Source of the DNA: Candidatus Limivivens intestinipullorum
Lineage (GTDB): Bacteria > Bacillota > Clostridia > Lachnospirales > Lachnospiraceae
Direction of reading: 5' to 3'
NCBI GenBank assembly: GCA_018711185.1
Contig: DVIQ01000012.1
Coordinates: 1 to 64,000, forward strand
Length of the DNA: 64,000 nt
A program made the position numbers and the translations under genes. A model generated the notes under the pieces. It was not told the origin of the DNA. It ran no database searches and was given only the letters and a program-made list of their open reading frames with translations. How positions within the stretch are numbered: position 1 is the stretch's first letter; every line of letters begins with the position of its first letter. This document shows, piece by piece, positions 17,098-24,748 of the stretch.

Positions 17098-18099
17098 TTA
17101 TTCATGAAATGGAACGACGTCTTTTACCGCGTCTTTAGCCTGAATCGCCTGATCCCCATTATCAATGTCAATCAGCCGGTATTTGTTGTTGCCCATGCCA
17201 AGCTCCTTCATATAGCTGAGCTGTCTGAGGCCATGGCGGCTTTCCATGCGCTCCACCAGGGCATGGCGGTCCTTTTCCTTTAAAGCGTATACCAGATCCA
17301 CGGAGGCCTGATCCACGGCCAGAATATCCGCTGATGCCAGAATACCGATATTGGGCGTAACCACCGGCTCCGCCGCAACGCCTTCGCAGTCGCAGGAAAC
17401 AGACATGTTGCGCAGAACATTGACATAGCTGATGTGTCCTCTAAAATGATCGGCCACCGCTTTCGCGGACTCCGTCATGCGCTCCATAAATTCCTCGTCT
17501 GAAATATCCCACATATCCTCGGAACCAGGCGTGGTGTGAATCATCGCCTTTCCGATGCGGCCGTCCGCGCAGCCGATTCCGATATTTTTGTCCGAACCGC
17601 CAAAGCCGCCCTTCGTATGTCCTTTAAAATGCGTCAGCACAAACAGAGAATCATAATTCAAAATATGACTTCCCATATGCATTTCCGAGAACCATTTACC
17701 ATCCTCCACAGGCAGGGCCACGGTCCCCTCCGCGTCCATAATGTCCACGGGGCAAAAAGTCCAGCCGTTTACCTTCAGGGTTTCCAGATGCCGCTCTGTG
17801 GTATAACGGTCCCCTTCGTAATAGGTGTTCGTCTCCACAATGGTTCCGCCTGGAAGCTCCTCTTTAACCAAAGCCTCCACCCAGGGGCGCGGAATGATAT
17901 TCGGCCCGTGGGGCTCTCCGGTATGAAGCTTAATGCCGACCCTCCCCGTCAGATTTTCCTTGATCCGCCGAAAGATCTTCTGAAGCCCTTCTGCCGAGAG
18001 ATCTCTTGTAAAATAAACCAGGGACTCCTCTCCGCTTCTCTCCTCCCAGGGAATATAACAGTCTCCGCCCGTTCCGGGCACCGGATTATGAATTGCCAT
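17098..18099 (-). CDS. DUF362 domain protein, cytoplasmic paralogue
   Basis: A 333-residue protein without signal peptide or the ferredoxin-type Cys motifs that some DUF362 proteins carry. Family landmarks are KLHTGEPHGPN, IVETNTYYEGDR, TLPVEDG-like ALPVEDG, LTHFKGHTKGGFGG, KNIGIGCADGR, a Cys pair in SCDCEG, and ILASADILAVDQASVDLVY. Function of the family is unsettled. A clear paralogue with a lipoprotein signal lies at 32910-34016, sharing the HFKGH, CDC-x-G and DQA-VDLVY motifs. GGAGG is 11 nt before ATG. Confidence 0.85.
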   Translation of the reverse strand: MAIHNPVPGTGGDCYIPWEERSGEESLVYFTRDLSAEGLQKIFRRIKENLTGRVGIKLHTGEPHGPNIIPRPWVEALVKEELPGGTIVETNTYYEGDRYTTERHLETLKVNGWTFCPVDIMDAEGTVALPVEDGKWFSEMHMGSHILNYDSLFVLTHFKGHTKGGFGGSDKNIGIGCADGRIGKAMIHTTPGSEDMWDISDEEFMERMTESAKAVADHFRGHISYVNVLRNMSVSCDCEGVAAEPVVTPNIGILASADILAVDQASVDLVYALKEKDRHALVERMESRHGLRQLSYMKELGMGNNKYRLIDIDNGDQAIQAKDAVKDVVPFHE

Positions 18100-18127
18100 C
18101 TCCGTATTCTCCTCCTTTCACTTTTGC

Positions 18128-18176
18128 AGGCGGCAGCCAGGGGACATGCCTGCATGCCCGTTTGGCGCTGCCGCGA
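18128..18176 (+). repeat. Partial copy of the 105-bp repeat family (core palindrome only)
   Basis: GGCAGCCAGGGGACATGCC then TGCATGCCCGTTTGGCGCTGCC parallels the AGCCAAGCGGACATGC / TTGCATGTCCATTTGGCGG core of the longer copies at 27376 and 38278. It forms a long imperfect hairpin upstream of the DUF362 gene. Confidence 0.5.
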
Positions 18177-18290
18177 GGGTCTGAGACCTCACTGCCTGCA
18201 ACGCCGCATACAGCAGAGCCTTTGGTCTTCTGTACGCGTACTCGTCACATATTTTGATTATAACATAGTCCGATTCAGGATTCAGCAGTT

Positions 18291-19343
18291 TTAAAAAATT
18301 TCATATTTCATCGTGCAGACATTTCCCTTCACCCGCACTTTTCCAAGCCCTCCGCAGACAATGGGCATCATCGGCGCCAGGTGTCCAATGTCCAGATCCA
18401 TGATCACCGGAACCTGATATTTGGCCAGAAGCCCGTTGACTGCCGCGTACTGGTCCAGTCCCATCAGCTCCTGCCCAAAGCAGTATGGACGGCCGATGAG
18501 AAACCCTTTCACATACTGAAACCAGCCCGCGTGTTCCATCTGCCAGACAGCTCTTCGGATGGCGAATACATTTAAGTCGCAGGACTCCAGAAACCAGATG
18601 ATTCCATCCTCCTTATAGCGCTCCAGAAAATCCGGAACCCGGTCAAAGTTGGTTCCCAGAAGATTAACCAGGCAGTCCATGCATCCGCCGATCAGGCGGC
18701 CGGAAAATTCCAGATCCACTTCGTTTTCATCTGTCGCCTCTTCGCTTCCCCCGGTAAAGCACACAAGCCGTCCCGGCTCCGTCACATGGTAGGGTTCCAG
18801 AGGATTTTCCTCGTTTTTCAGAGATTCCTTCTCCCACAGCGGATAGCTCTGAAAGGTCGTTTTCGTTCCCCGGAGCAGATCATAGGTGTCCTGGATGGAG
18901 GGATGCCAGGGCTCCATTCCAAAGGCCGCGGCGCAGGGTCCGTAAATGGATGCGGTATCAAACAGGGTGGGAAGCAGAAACGTAAAATTTGTATTATCCG
19001 AATACCCAAGGTACCACTTTGGCGCAGCAGCCTTTATCCGGTCCATATCCAGGTAATCCAAAATTTCGCACATCAGCTCACCGCCTCCGCAGGAGATCAA
19101 CACACTGCTTTTTTCACTGCAATAGGAATCTGTCAGCTCCTGCCCGCATTTTTCGGGCGTATTGCTGATTCCGGTCCCCTTTCCCTCGTAGCAGTTGGGC
19201 CCTAAATCACAGGCATGTCCCAGTTTTTGAAATATCTCCTGGGCGTGGTCAAAGGCCGTGCGGTAAGGCTCGATATTGCAGCCAAAGGAAGGGGCCGCGA
19301 ATCCGATAACGCCCGCCTCTTTTAAAAATACCGGATACTTCAT
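18291..19343 (-). CDS. S66-family serine peptidase (LD-carboxypeptidase / MccF-like)
   Basis: A 350-residue cytoplasmic peptidase. The nucleophile Ser is in YLGYSDNTNFTFLL (about 118); the Glu and His of the Ser-Glu-His triad fit DEN/GRLIGGCMDCLVNL onward and LDIGHLAPMMPI. S66 includes LD-carboxypeptidases that trim the murein tetrapeptide and MccF, which cleaves microcin C-type nucleotide peptides. The start is preceded by GGAGGATTTACGA. It lies 62 bp downstream of a Nif11-like small protein on the same strand, so the two may be co-transcribed. Confidence 0.88.
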   Translation of the reverse strand: MKYPVFLKEAGVIGFAAPSFGCNIEPYRTAFDHAQEIFQKLGHACDLGPNCYEGKGTGISNTPEKCGQELTDSYCSEKSSVLISCGGGELMCEILDYLDMDRIKAAAPKWYLGYSDNTNFTFLLPTLFDTASIYGPCAAAFGMEPWHPSIQDTYDLLRGTKTTFQSYPLWEKESLKNEENPLEPYHVTEPGRLVCFTGGSEEATDENEVDLEFSGRLIGGCMDCLVNLLGTNFDRVPDFLERYKEDGIIWFLESCDLNVFAIRRAVWQMEHAGWFQYVKGFLIGRPYCFGQELMGLDQYAAVNGLLAKYQVPVIMDLDIGHLAPMMPIVCGGLGKVRVKGNVCTMKYEIF

Positions 19344-19405
19344 TCGTAAATCCTCCTACCGATTAATTTTTTCCTCGTAAGGCTTTGGAAATTTGGACCC
19401 GGCGT

Positions 19406-19705
19406 TTAGCGCGCCTGCGCCGGGTCCTCTAAGCCGGCGAAAAACAGCTCATAAAAATCGTCCTCGCCCTCCAGCATGGGAGAATTTTCACCGCCGCCGT
19501 TGGTGCTTCGCCGCATGGAGGCGTAAAACGCCTCTCCGGCGTCCACCAGCTCCATCTCATAGAGCTCATAGCCCAGTTCCCGGCAGATACGGCAAAATTC
19601 CGACAAAGGCTCCTCTGCCTTCCGGCTTTCCAGCAGCCGCTTCCGAAGCGCCTCGTCCCTGCGCGCCTTTTTCTGAAGCTCATCAAGAATCTCATACACA
19701 TCCAT
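19406..19705 (-). CDS. Nif11-like small protein with conserved-looking Gly-rich C-terminus
   Basis: A 99-residue acidic protein. ATG 19705 follows GGAGG with 8-nt spacing; an upstream ATG at 19741 lacks a site. Residues 1-55 (MDVYEILDELQ, DEALRKRLLESRK, LSEFCRICRELGYELYEME) match the helical Nif11 leader pattern: periodic K/R-L helices, a P-LSEFC turn and ELGY near the end. The rest carries MRRSTNGGGENSPMLEGED then DFYELFFAGLED. Nif11 domains serve as leader peptides of some RiPP precursors, but no maturase or exporter is nearby, so a RiPP role is only a hypothesis. Confidence 0.7.
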   Translation of the reverse strand: MDVYEILDELQKKARRDEALRKRLLESRKAEEPLSEFCRICRELGYELYEMELVDAGEAFYASMRRSTNGGGENSPMLEGEDDFYELFFAGLEDPAQAR

Positions 19706-19795
19706 ACTCTCGTCCTCCTTTGTCCAAACGCTTTTGCGCACTGCATCGCTATTATTATACTATAAATCCATATACTTTGAAAATACGGAATTTTT

Positions 19796-19841
19796 GTTGC
19801 GGTCTGCGCAGCATGTGCGCAGACCTGGGCTGAACTGTTAC
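19796..19841 (-). repeat. Short 46-bp MITE derivative (copy 2), with target duplication
   Basis: The element starts GTTGCGGTCTGCGCAGC and ends CTGGGCTGAACTGTTAC; it keeps the left part of the full unit (in reverse orientation) and lacks the middle and right. GAATTTTT flanks it on both sides (19788-19795 and 19842-19849), a perfect 8-bp duplication. It is inserted at the 3' end of the LysR gene and supplies that gene's stop codon. Confidence 0.85.
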
Positions 19842-20731
19842 GAATTTTTCATCGCATCCCGGCCATATTCCCGGCACAGCTCGATAAAGGAGTTCATATT
19901 CGGCGTCAGATATTTGCTTTTATGGTAAATGATATTCAGGCTGCGTTGCATGGGCTTTGGGAAAGGAAGCATCCGTACCGTCCCCTCCCGTATATCCCGC
20001 TCCACCAAAAGGAAAGGGAGTACCGCCACACCAAGGCCCTCAGCCACGCCCTTGACGATGGCCTGGGTACTGGTACTTTCCCAGGCAGGGCGTACGGAAA
20101 GCTCCAGATTCGCGAAGCAGGCGTCCAGCATTTCCCTGCCCGCGCTTCCCTTCTCCCGCATCAGAAAAGGATATTTTGCAAGCTCCGCTAAGGTCACAGT
20201 CTCCTTCCGGGTCAGAGGATGCCAAACGGGGGCAATGGCGCACAGGGAGTCCTGCATAAAAGCTTCCGCGTGAACTTCCCCGTGCTCCGGTCCGGTCTCA
20301 ATGAGCCCCAGATCAATGGTATTGTCCAGGATACGTTCTTCAATCTCCCTGGAATTGCTGATCACTGCCTCGACCTTCAGTTTCGGGTACCGGTTCTGAT
20401 ACCGCCGGATTAAGACCGGCAGAATATGCGTCCCGATGGTGATGCTGGTTCCGATACGGATGACCCCAAGACTGTCCCAGTTTTTCATTCGGGTTTCCAT
20501 ATCCTCAAACAGGGAGACGATATGCAGGGCATAGCCGTAGAACTCCTTTCCGCCCTCAGTGGGATATATATGCCGCCCGATCCGCTCAAACAGCCGGGTT
20601 CCATAGTAGTCCTCCAGCTCCCGGACCGCGAGACTCACCGAGGGCTGCGCCAAATGCAGATCGGCGGCCGCCTTGGTGATATTGCCGCGTTGGAAAACGG
20701 CCACAAAAATTTTCATGTGTCGCAGCGTCAT
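19838..20731 (-). CDS. LysR-family regulator, 3' end altered by a MITE
   Basis: A 297-residue LysR protein: N-terminal winged helix (MTLRHMKIFVAVFQRGNITK, LAQPSVSLAVRELE) and a two-lobed effector domain (IGTSITIGTHILPVLIRRYQ). The family is usually 290-310 residues, so little is missing. The last codons read ...MKNS-stop, with G of the final Ser codon and the TAA both coming from the inserted element's GTAAC end. GAGGA is 7 nt before ATG. It is divergent from the chromate-transporter pair and probably regulates it, as is common for LysR genes. Confidence 0.9.
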   Translation of the reverse strand: MTLRHMKIFVAVFQRGNITKAAADLHLAQPSVSLAVRELEDYYGTRLFERIGRHIYPTEGGKEFYGYALHIVSLFEDMETRMKNWDSLGVIRIGTSITIGTHILPVLIRRYQNRYPKLKVEAVISNSREIEERILDNTIDLGLIETGPEHGEVHAEAFMQDSLCAIAPVWHPLTRKETVTLAELAKYPFLMREKGSAGREMLDACFANLELSVRPAWESTSTQAIVKGVAEGLGVAVLPFLLVERDIREGTVRMLPFPKPMQRSLNIIYHKSKYLTPNMNSFIELCREYGRDAMKNS

Positions 20732-20822
20732 GTCTGTGTCCTCATCTATAAGAAATTTATTATCTATTTTATATTAATAATACTATTTTACAAATGGGTC
20801 AAGAAGAAATATACTGAACGCG

Positions 20823-20900
20823 TAATAACAGTTCCGCACGGGGCTGCTCATATGCTGCGCAGACCGTGAGAAAGTATTCAGACTAGTACGAGGATTTGCC
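20823..20900 (+). repeat. Decayed left half of the MITE family in the chromate-transporter leader
   Basis: TAACAGTTCCGCACGGGGC, then TATGCTGCGCAGACCGTGAG, then AGTATTCAGACTAGTACGAG align in order with the first 75 bases of the full element. The right half and flanking duplication are missing. It ends at the start codon of the chromate-transporter gene, so its GAGG may serve as that gene's ribosome-binding site. Confidence 0.6.
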
Positions 20901-21467
20901 ATGAAACGAAAGAGAGAAGTTCTTTTAACGTTGTTCTTGTCCACATTGTATCTGAGCGCGTTTACCTTCGGCGGAGGCTATGTAATTGTCACGCTGATGA
21001 AAAAGAAATTTGTGGACCAATATCACTGGATTGAAGAAAATGAAATGCTGGATTTGATTGCCATTGCCCAGTCTTCACCCGGCGCCATTGCCGTCAATGG
21101 GGCCATTGTAGTGGGATACAAGCTGGCCGGACTCCCCGGAGCTTTTACGGCCATTATCGCCACGGTGATTCCGCCCTTTGTGATTATTTCCCTGATCTCG
21201 GTATTTTACAGCGCCTTTCGGGACAACCGGATCGTCAGCCAGCTTCTGGAAGGCATGCAGGTGGGGGTCGGAGCCGTTATCGCGTCGGTGGTCTATGAGA
21301 TGGGCGCCGGAATCGTTCACGGAAAAAACCCCGTGTCCATCACCATCATGGTTTTGGCCTTCCTGGCCGCCTGTATCCTGGAGATCAATGTAGTGTACAT
21401 TGTGCTGGCCTGCGGCCTCTTCGGCGCAGTCCAGTCACTTATGAAAAAAAGGAGGAACCGTCCATGA
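20901..21467 (+). CDS. Chromate transporter, N-terminal-type half (split ChrA)
   Basis: A 188-residue membrane protein of the CHR family. The signature FGGGYVIVTLMKKKFV, the conserved AQSSPGAIAVNGAIVVGYK and four to six hydrophobic spans are present. Single-domain CHR proteins of this size work as pairs encoded by adjacent genes. It overlaps the next gene by 4 bp (ATGA), indicating translational coupling. The transported anion may be chromate or sulfate-like; this is not visible in the sequence. Confidence 0.93.
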   Translation: MKRKREVLLTLFLSTLYLSAFTFGGGYVIVTLMKKKFVDQYHWIEENEMLDLIAIAQSSPGAIAVNGAIVVGYKLAGLPGAFTAIIATVIPPFVIISLISVFYSAFRDNRIVSQLLEGMQVGVGAVIASVVYEMGAGIVHGKNPVSITIMVLAFLAACILEINVVYIVLACGLFGAVQSLMKKRRNRP

Positions 21468-22024
21468 TCTATCTGCAGCTTTTCTTAAGCTTTCTGCAGA
21501 TCGGCTTGTTCAGCTTCGGCGGAGGCTACGCCGCCATGCCTCTGATCCAGGATCAGATCGTCACAGGCCACGGGTGGCTCAGTATGAGTGAGTTTTCTGA
21601 CCTAATCACCATTTCTCAGATGACGCCGGGTCCCATTGCCATCAATTCCGCTACCTTTGTGGGAATCCGCGTCGCCGGGATCCCGGGTGCGCTGGTGGCC
21701 ACTTTAGGCTGCATACTGCCCTCCTGCGTTATCGTCATTCTCATCGCAAAACTCTACCTGAAATACCGCAGCCTGGATCTCCTCCAGGGCGTCCTGGGAG
21801 CCTTACGCCCGGCCGTGGTGGCAATGATCGCCTCCGCGGGAATCTCTATTCTAGTCAGCGCTTTCTGGGGCAGTGCAGAGCTGATCAGCCTAACAGTCAC
21901 CAACTGGCCTCTGGTTGTCATTTTTGCCCTCTGCTTTGCGCTTCTGCAGAAAGCAAAGATGAATCCCATCGCCGTTATGGTGCTGGCCGGCGTTTTAAAG
22001 CTGGCCGTGTCCTTTGTAGAGTAA
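21464..22024 (+). CDS. Chromate transporter, second half of the pair
   Basis: A 186-residue CHR-family protein homologous to its upstream neighbour: FGGGYAAMPLIQDQIVTGHG, ISQMTPGPIAINSATFVG, GIPGALVATLGCILPS. RBS GGAGG is 8 nt before ATG, overlapping the end of the first gene. The two should fold in opposite membrane orientation and form one transporter. A divergent LysR gene probably controls them. Confidence 0.93.
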   Translation: MIYLQLFLSFLQIGLFSFGGGYAAMPLIQDQIVTGHGWLSMSEFSDLITISQMTPGPIAINSATFVGIRVAGIPGALVATLGCILPSCVIVILIAKLYLKYRSLDLLQGVLGALRPAVVAMIASAGISILVSAFWGSAELISLTVTNWPLVVIFALCFALLQKAKMNPIAVMVLAGVLKLAVSFVE

Positions 22025-22088
22025 ACCTGCATACGCCCGCGGGGCAGGCGTACCACCGTCCCGCAAAAATCCGGCGGGCGTACTTGGC

Positions 22089-22128
22089 ATCCCTGAATGC
22101 ATGCCGCCTGTTCGGCGGCGGACTTTCA
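22089..22128 (+). repeat. About 38-bp dispersed repeat after the chromate-transporter pair
   Basis: ATCCCTGAATGCATGCCGCC then TGTTCGGCGGCGGACTTTC recurs with few changes at 50139-50176. Both copies are just downstream of a gene's 3' end and contain a GCCGCC/GGCGGC hairpin. The 65 bp before it are also palindromic (CGCCCGC...GCGGGCG). Confidence 0.6.
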
Positions 22129-22155
22129 GAGTAAAGGGCCAATATACATACAGAT

Positions 22156-22806
22156 TTACTGAACAACGGCCGACGCGTTCTTTCCGGCTGTCTGGACGCG
22201 GTCGATCAGAAAGGAAGAGAGCGTAACCGTAACCATGGAAAAGAAAATCCGTCCGACGGGAATATAGGACAGCGAAAGCCCGAGAACCACCAGATCCGTA
22301 AAGAGATAGGACCGGGAAAGCCGCCACCTGGTCACCTTGGAAATGGTGAGGGCCAGGGCGTCGTCACCGCCGCTGGATCCGCCCTGCCGCACGATCAGTC
22401 CCACACCGATGCCCACAAAAATGCCTCCGCAGACGGCCGCCAGCAGCGGATAGTCCGTCAAATCAGGGAGCAGGTACGGGAAGCATTCCCAAACTTTATA
22501 AAAGGCCGATACACTGAGGGTGGAAATCACCGAAATTTTGATAAATCCCCCGCCCAGGTATTTAAATGCCAGCAGATAACAGGTAAGATCCAGAACCGGC
22601 GTGATTACGGCCGGGGAAACGCCAAGCCAGTTCTCTGCCAGAAGCATCATACCGATGACGCCTCCCTCCGTGATGCCGACACGCTGGTGAATATTGTGGA
22701 TTCCAAAGGTGCAGACCGCCGCCCCAAGCAAAATCAGCAAGATCTTTTTCACGGACAGCCCGTCCGCCAGCCTGCGAAGAAAAACAGAAAAACGATTGCC
22801 TGTCAT
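22156..22806 (-). CDS. YitT-family (DUF161-like) membrane protein
   Basis: A 216-residue protein with five hydrophobic spans. ILLILLGAAVCTFGIHNIHQ, GITEGGVIGMMLLAENWLGV and VCGGIFVGIGVGLIVRQGGS then GGDDALAL are the landmarks of the YitT membrane domain. It lacks the cytoplasmic C-terminal DUF2179 domain found in longer YitT proteins. Function of the family is not settled. GGAGG is 7 nt before ATG. It is divergent from a MerR regulator across a promoter with MerR geometry, so it is the likely target gene. Confidence 0.85.
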   Translation of the reverse strand: MTGNRFSVFLRRLADGLSVKKILLILLGAAVCTFGIHNIHQRVGITEGGVIGMMLLAENWLGVSPAVITPVLDLTCYLLAFKYLGGGFIKISVISTLSVSAFYKVWECFPYLLPDLTDYPLLAAVCGGIFVGIGVGLIVRQGGSSGGDDALALTISKVTRWRLSRSYLFTDLVVLGLSLSYIPVGRIFFSMVTVTLSSFLIDRVQTAGKNASAVVQ

Positions 22807-22841
22807 AAAAAACCTCCTTGTATCCGTTCTGTTTCCCGTTT

Positions 22842-22872
22842 ATAATAAAGGATATAGTAACTATATTGTCAA
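22842..22872 (-). promoter_or_regulatory. MerR-type promoter (19-bp spacer with dyad) for the YitT-family gene
   Basis: On the minus strand TTGACA is followed by 19 bp and TATTAT. The spacer contains the perfect palindrome ATATAGTaACTATAT (22852-22866). An over-long spacer carrying a dyad is the hallmark of promoters activated by MerR proteins through DNA twisting, and the divergent gene is a MerR regulator. Confidence 0.75.
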
Positions 22873-22894
22873 GGGGATCTATATGGAGGCGTGT

Positions 22895-23725
22895 ATGAAT
22901 AACCTGTTTTCCATCGGCGAGCTGGCGAAATACCAGCATGTTTCAAAGCAGACGCTGATTTTCTATGATAAAATCGGCCTTTTCCGGCCGGCCTTTGTGG
23001 ACCCGTCCAACGGCTACCGCTACTACAGCGCCAAGCAGATCGACTACCTGGATACCATTCTGATTATGAAAAAAATCGGCTTTTCCCTGGAAGAGATCCG
23101 AATGCATATGCAAGACTATACCATTGACAGCAGCCTGATCGCCCTGCGAAAGCAGCTCTCGGTCCTGGACAGCCGGATTCAGGAGCTTTCCCTGATCCGA
23201 AGCCGCCTGGCCAGCCGCTGCGAACAGATGGAGGACGCGAAGTCCTGTCTCCGCAAGGAAATCCCGGCCGGAGTGGAAAAAGTAAACGCCCGGCGCATTC
23301 TCCTGCACCCGGTGGAAGCCCCCTATACCCTCCGGGAAACCAGTATCGCCACAAAGGAGTGCTTCGCGGAAGCCTTTGAAAAGCAGCTCCCGGTCTTCTT
23401 CCAGTGCGGCGTCTGCGTTCCACTGGAGCGGATCCGAAAAGGGCACTGCACGGAAGCGTCCTTTGCCTTCCTGCCCATTGAAAAAACCGAGCAGAGCGAA
23501 AATATAAAAGAGCTTCCATCGGGGACCTGCGCCAGCATCTACCACGTGGGTGATTACCAGTCCATCGGCCGCTCCTACCGGAAGCTCCTCTCCTACTGCG
23601 AAGAAAACGCCCTGGAAATCGTGTCGGATTCCTATGAGTTCTGTATAAATGACTATATTACCTCCGGGGACGAGAAGGAGTATATCACGAAAATTCTGTT
23701 TTATGTGCGGGGCGCGAAAGGGTGA
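22895..23725 (+). CDS. MerR-family regulator with GyrI-like effector domain (BmrR type)
   Basis: A 276-residue regulator. The N-terminal winged helix reads FSIGELAKYQHVSKQTLIFY then DKIGLFRPAF and YRYYSAKQIDYLD; a coiled coil follows (residues about 75-125), then a C-terminal domain (from about 130) with HVGDYQSIGRSYRKLLSYCE and an ending KILFYV, as in GyrI-like drug-binding domains. ATG 22895 has GGAGG 5 nt upstream; ATG 22883 (after AAGGGG) is an alternative. It probably binds a hydrophobic ligand and activates the divergent membrane-protein gene and itself. Confidence 0.88.
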   Translation: MNNLFSIGELAKYQHVSKQTLIFYDKIGLFRPAFVDPSNGYRYYSAKQIDYLDTILIMKKIGFSLEEIRMHMQDYTIDSSLIALRKQLSVLDSRIQELSLIRSRLASRCEQMEDAKSCLRKEIPAGVEKVNARRILLHPVEAPYTLRETSIATKECFAEAFEKQLPVFFQCGVCVPLERIRKGHCTEASFAFLPIEKTEQSENIKELPSGTCASIYHVGDYQSIGRSYRKLLSYCEENALEIVSDSYEFCINDYITSGDEKEYITKILFYVRGAKG

Positions 23726-23743
23726 ACCGCCTCTTCGCAGAGC

Positions 23744-24727
23744 TTACTGCCATATCCAGCGCAGCCCATTATAAAAGTATTCCATCGCGTACTCCCCGCT
23801 GTGGATTCCGCCCTCCTGTTCCAGAAAGTAGAGGTTCCCCTCTCTTTCGTTATCCGCATACCGGAAACCGTCGGTATCCGCCATGGCCTCAATCTGGTCT
23901 TTAAAGGAAGAATAAGCGAAATCCTCGGTTCCGGACGCGGCGAAAATGAAGAAATCATTCCAGCCGCGTCCGGATTCTCTTACCAGTTCGGCCATATATT
24001 CTCCGTCGGTGGTCAGACTTCCGCTTGAGGGCATAAAATAGCGGAAATAGTCCAGACAGTACTGAAAGGTCCTCCATGTGGCCACCGACCCCATGGAAAA
24101 GCCGCAGAAAGCCCGGTAGTCTCTGGATGCCCGAAGCCCATCCAAAGACGTGTCTTGGGCGTAGGTATGATAAGTGCCTTCCACGGCGGGAATCAGGTCA
24201 TTGATCAATTCATTGTGATAGTTTTCCGTAAGCCTCAGGGCCAGGCTATAATTGGCGCTGTCTTCCGGACTTGTATTGTTGTAGGTTGGACACACCACAA
24301 TCATCGGGCGAATTTTTCCATCCGCGATCCCGTGATCCAGGACGTTTTTTAACTCATTTGGTTCATCCGGCGTTCCCAGATACGTGGTCTCATTGCTCCA
24401 GCCGCCGTGCATCAGGTAAAACACGGGATAAGGCTCCTCTTCCGTGTAGCCGTAAGGCAGATATACAATGGCGCATTTGCGCAGAACTTGTTCCTGATCC
24501 TCATAGCTCATGGATTCATAGGTATCATATTCGATTTCTGTAAGTGTTCCCGGATATTCGGACGCTTCAAAATAGGATTCCGGTATCGTCTCCAGGGCTT
24601 CCGGAAGCACCGCGTTTGTGATGCCCTGTCCGGCTTGTGTCCCGCCGGATTCAGCGCCCAGAGCTCTGCATCCGGCTGCAAGCAGCGAGAAGCTTAAAGC
24701 CAGGGCCAGAATTTTACTCTTTTTCAT
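23744..24727 (-). CDS. Exported lipoprotein esterase, CE1/feruloyl-esterase-like
   Basis: A 327-residue alpha/beta hydrolase. The lipoprotein signal ends in LLAAGC (Cys20). YLPYGYTEEEPYPVFYLMHG, the nucleophile elbow CGFSMGSVAT, and a terminal GGIHSGEYAMEYFYN with the catalytic His are typical of CE1 esterases and related enterochelin-esterase-like folds, which remove feruloyl or acetyl groups from xylan. Surface anchoring fits a role on plant fibre, supporting the xylan theme of the 2-12 kb locus, though the genes are not linked. GGAGG is 5 nt before ATG. Confidence 0.88.
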   Translation of the reverse strand: MKKSKILALALSFSLLAAGCRALGAESGGTQAGQGITNAVLPEALETIPESYFEASEYPGTLTEIEYDTYESMSYEDQEQVLRKCAIVYLPYGYTEEEPYPVFYLMHGGWSNETTYLGTPDEPNELKNVLDHGIADGKIRPMIVVCPTYNNTSPEDSANYSLALRLTENYHNELINDLIPAVEGTYHTYAQDTSLDGLRASRDYRAFCGFSMGSVATWRTFQYCLDYFRYFMPSSGSLTTDGEYMAELVRESGRGWNDFFIFAASGTEDFAYSSFKDQIEAMADTDGFRYADNEREGNLYFLEQEGGIHSGEYAMEYFYNGLRWIWQ

Positions 24728-24748
24728 ATCTGCCTCCTGTCATGCCCC

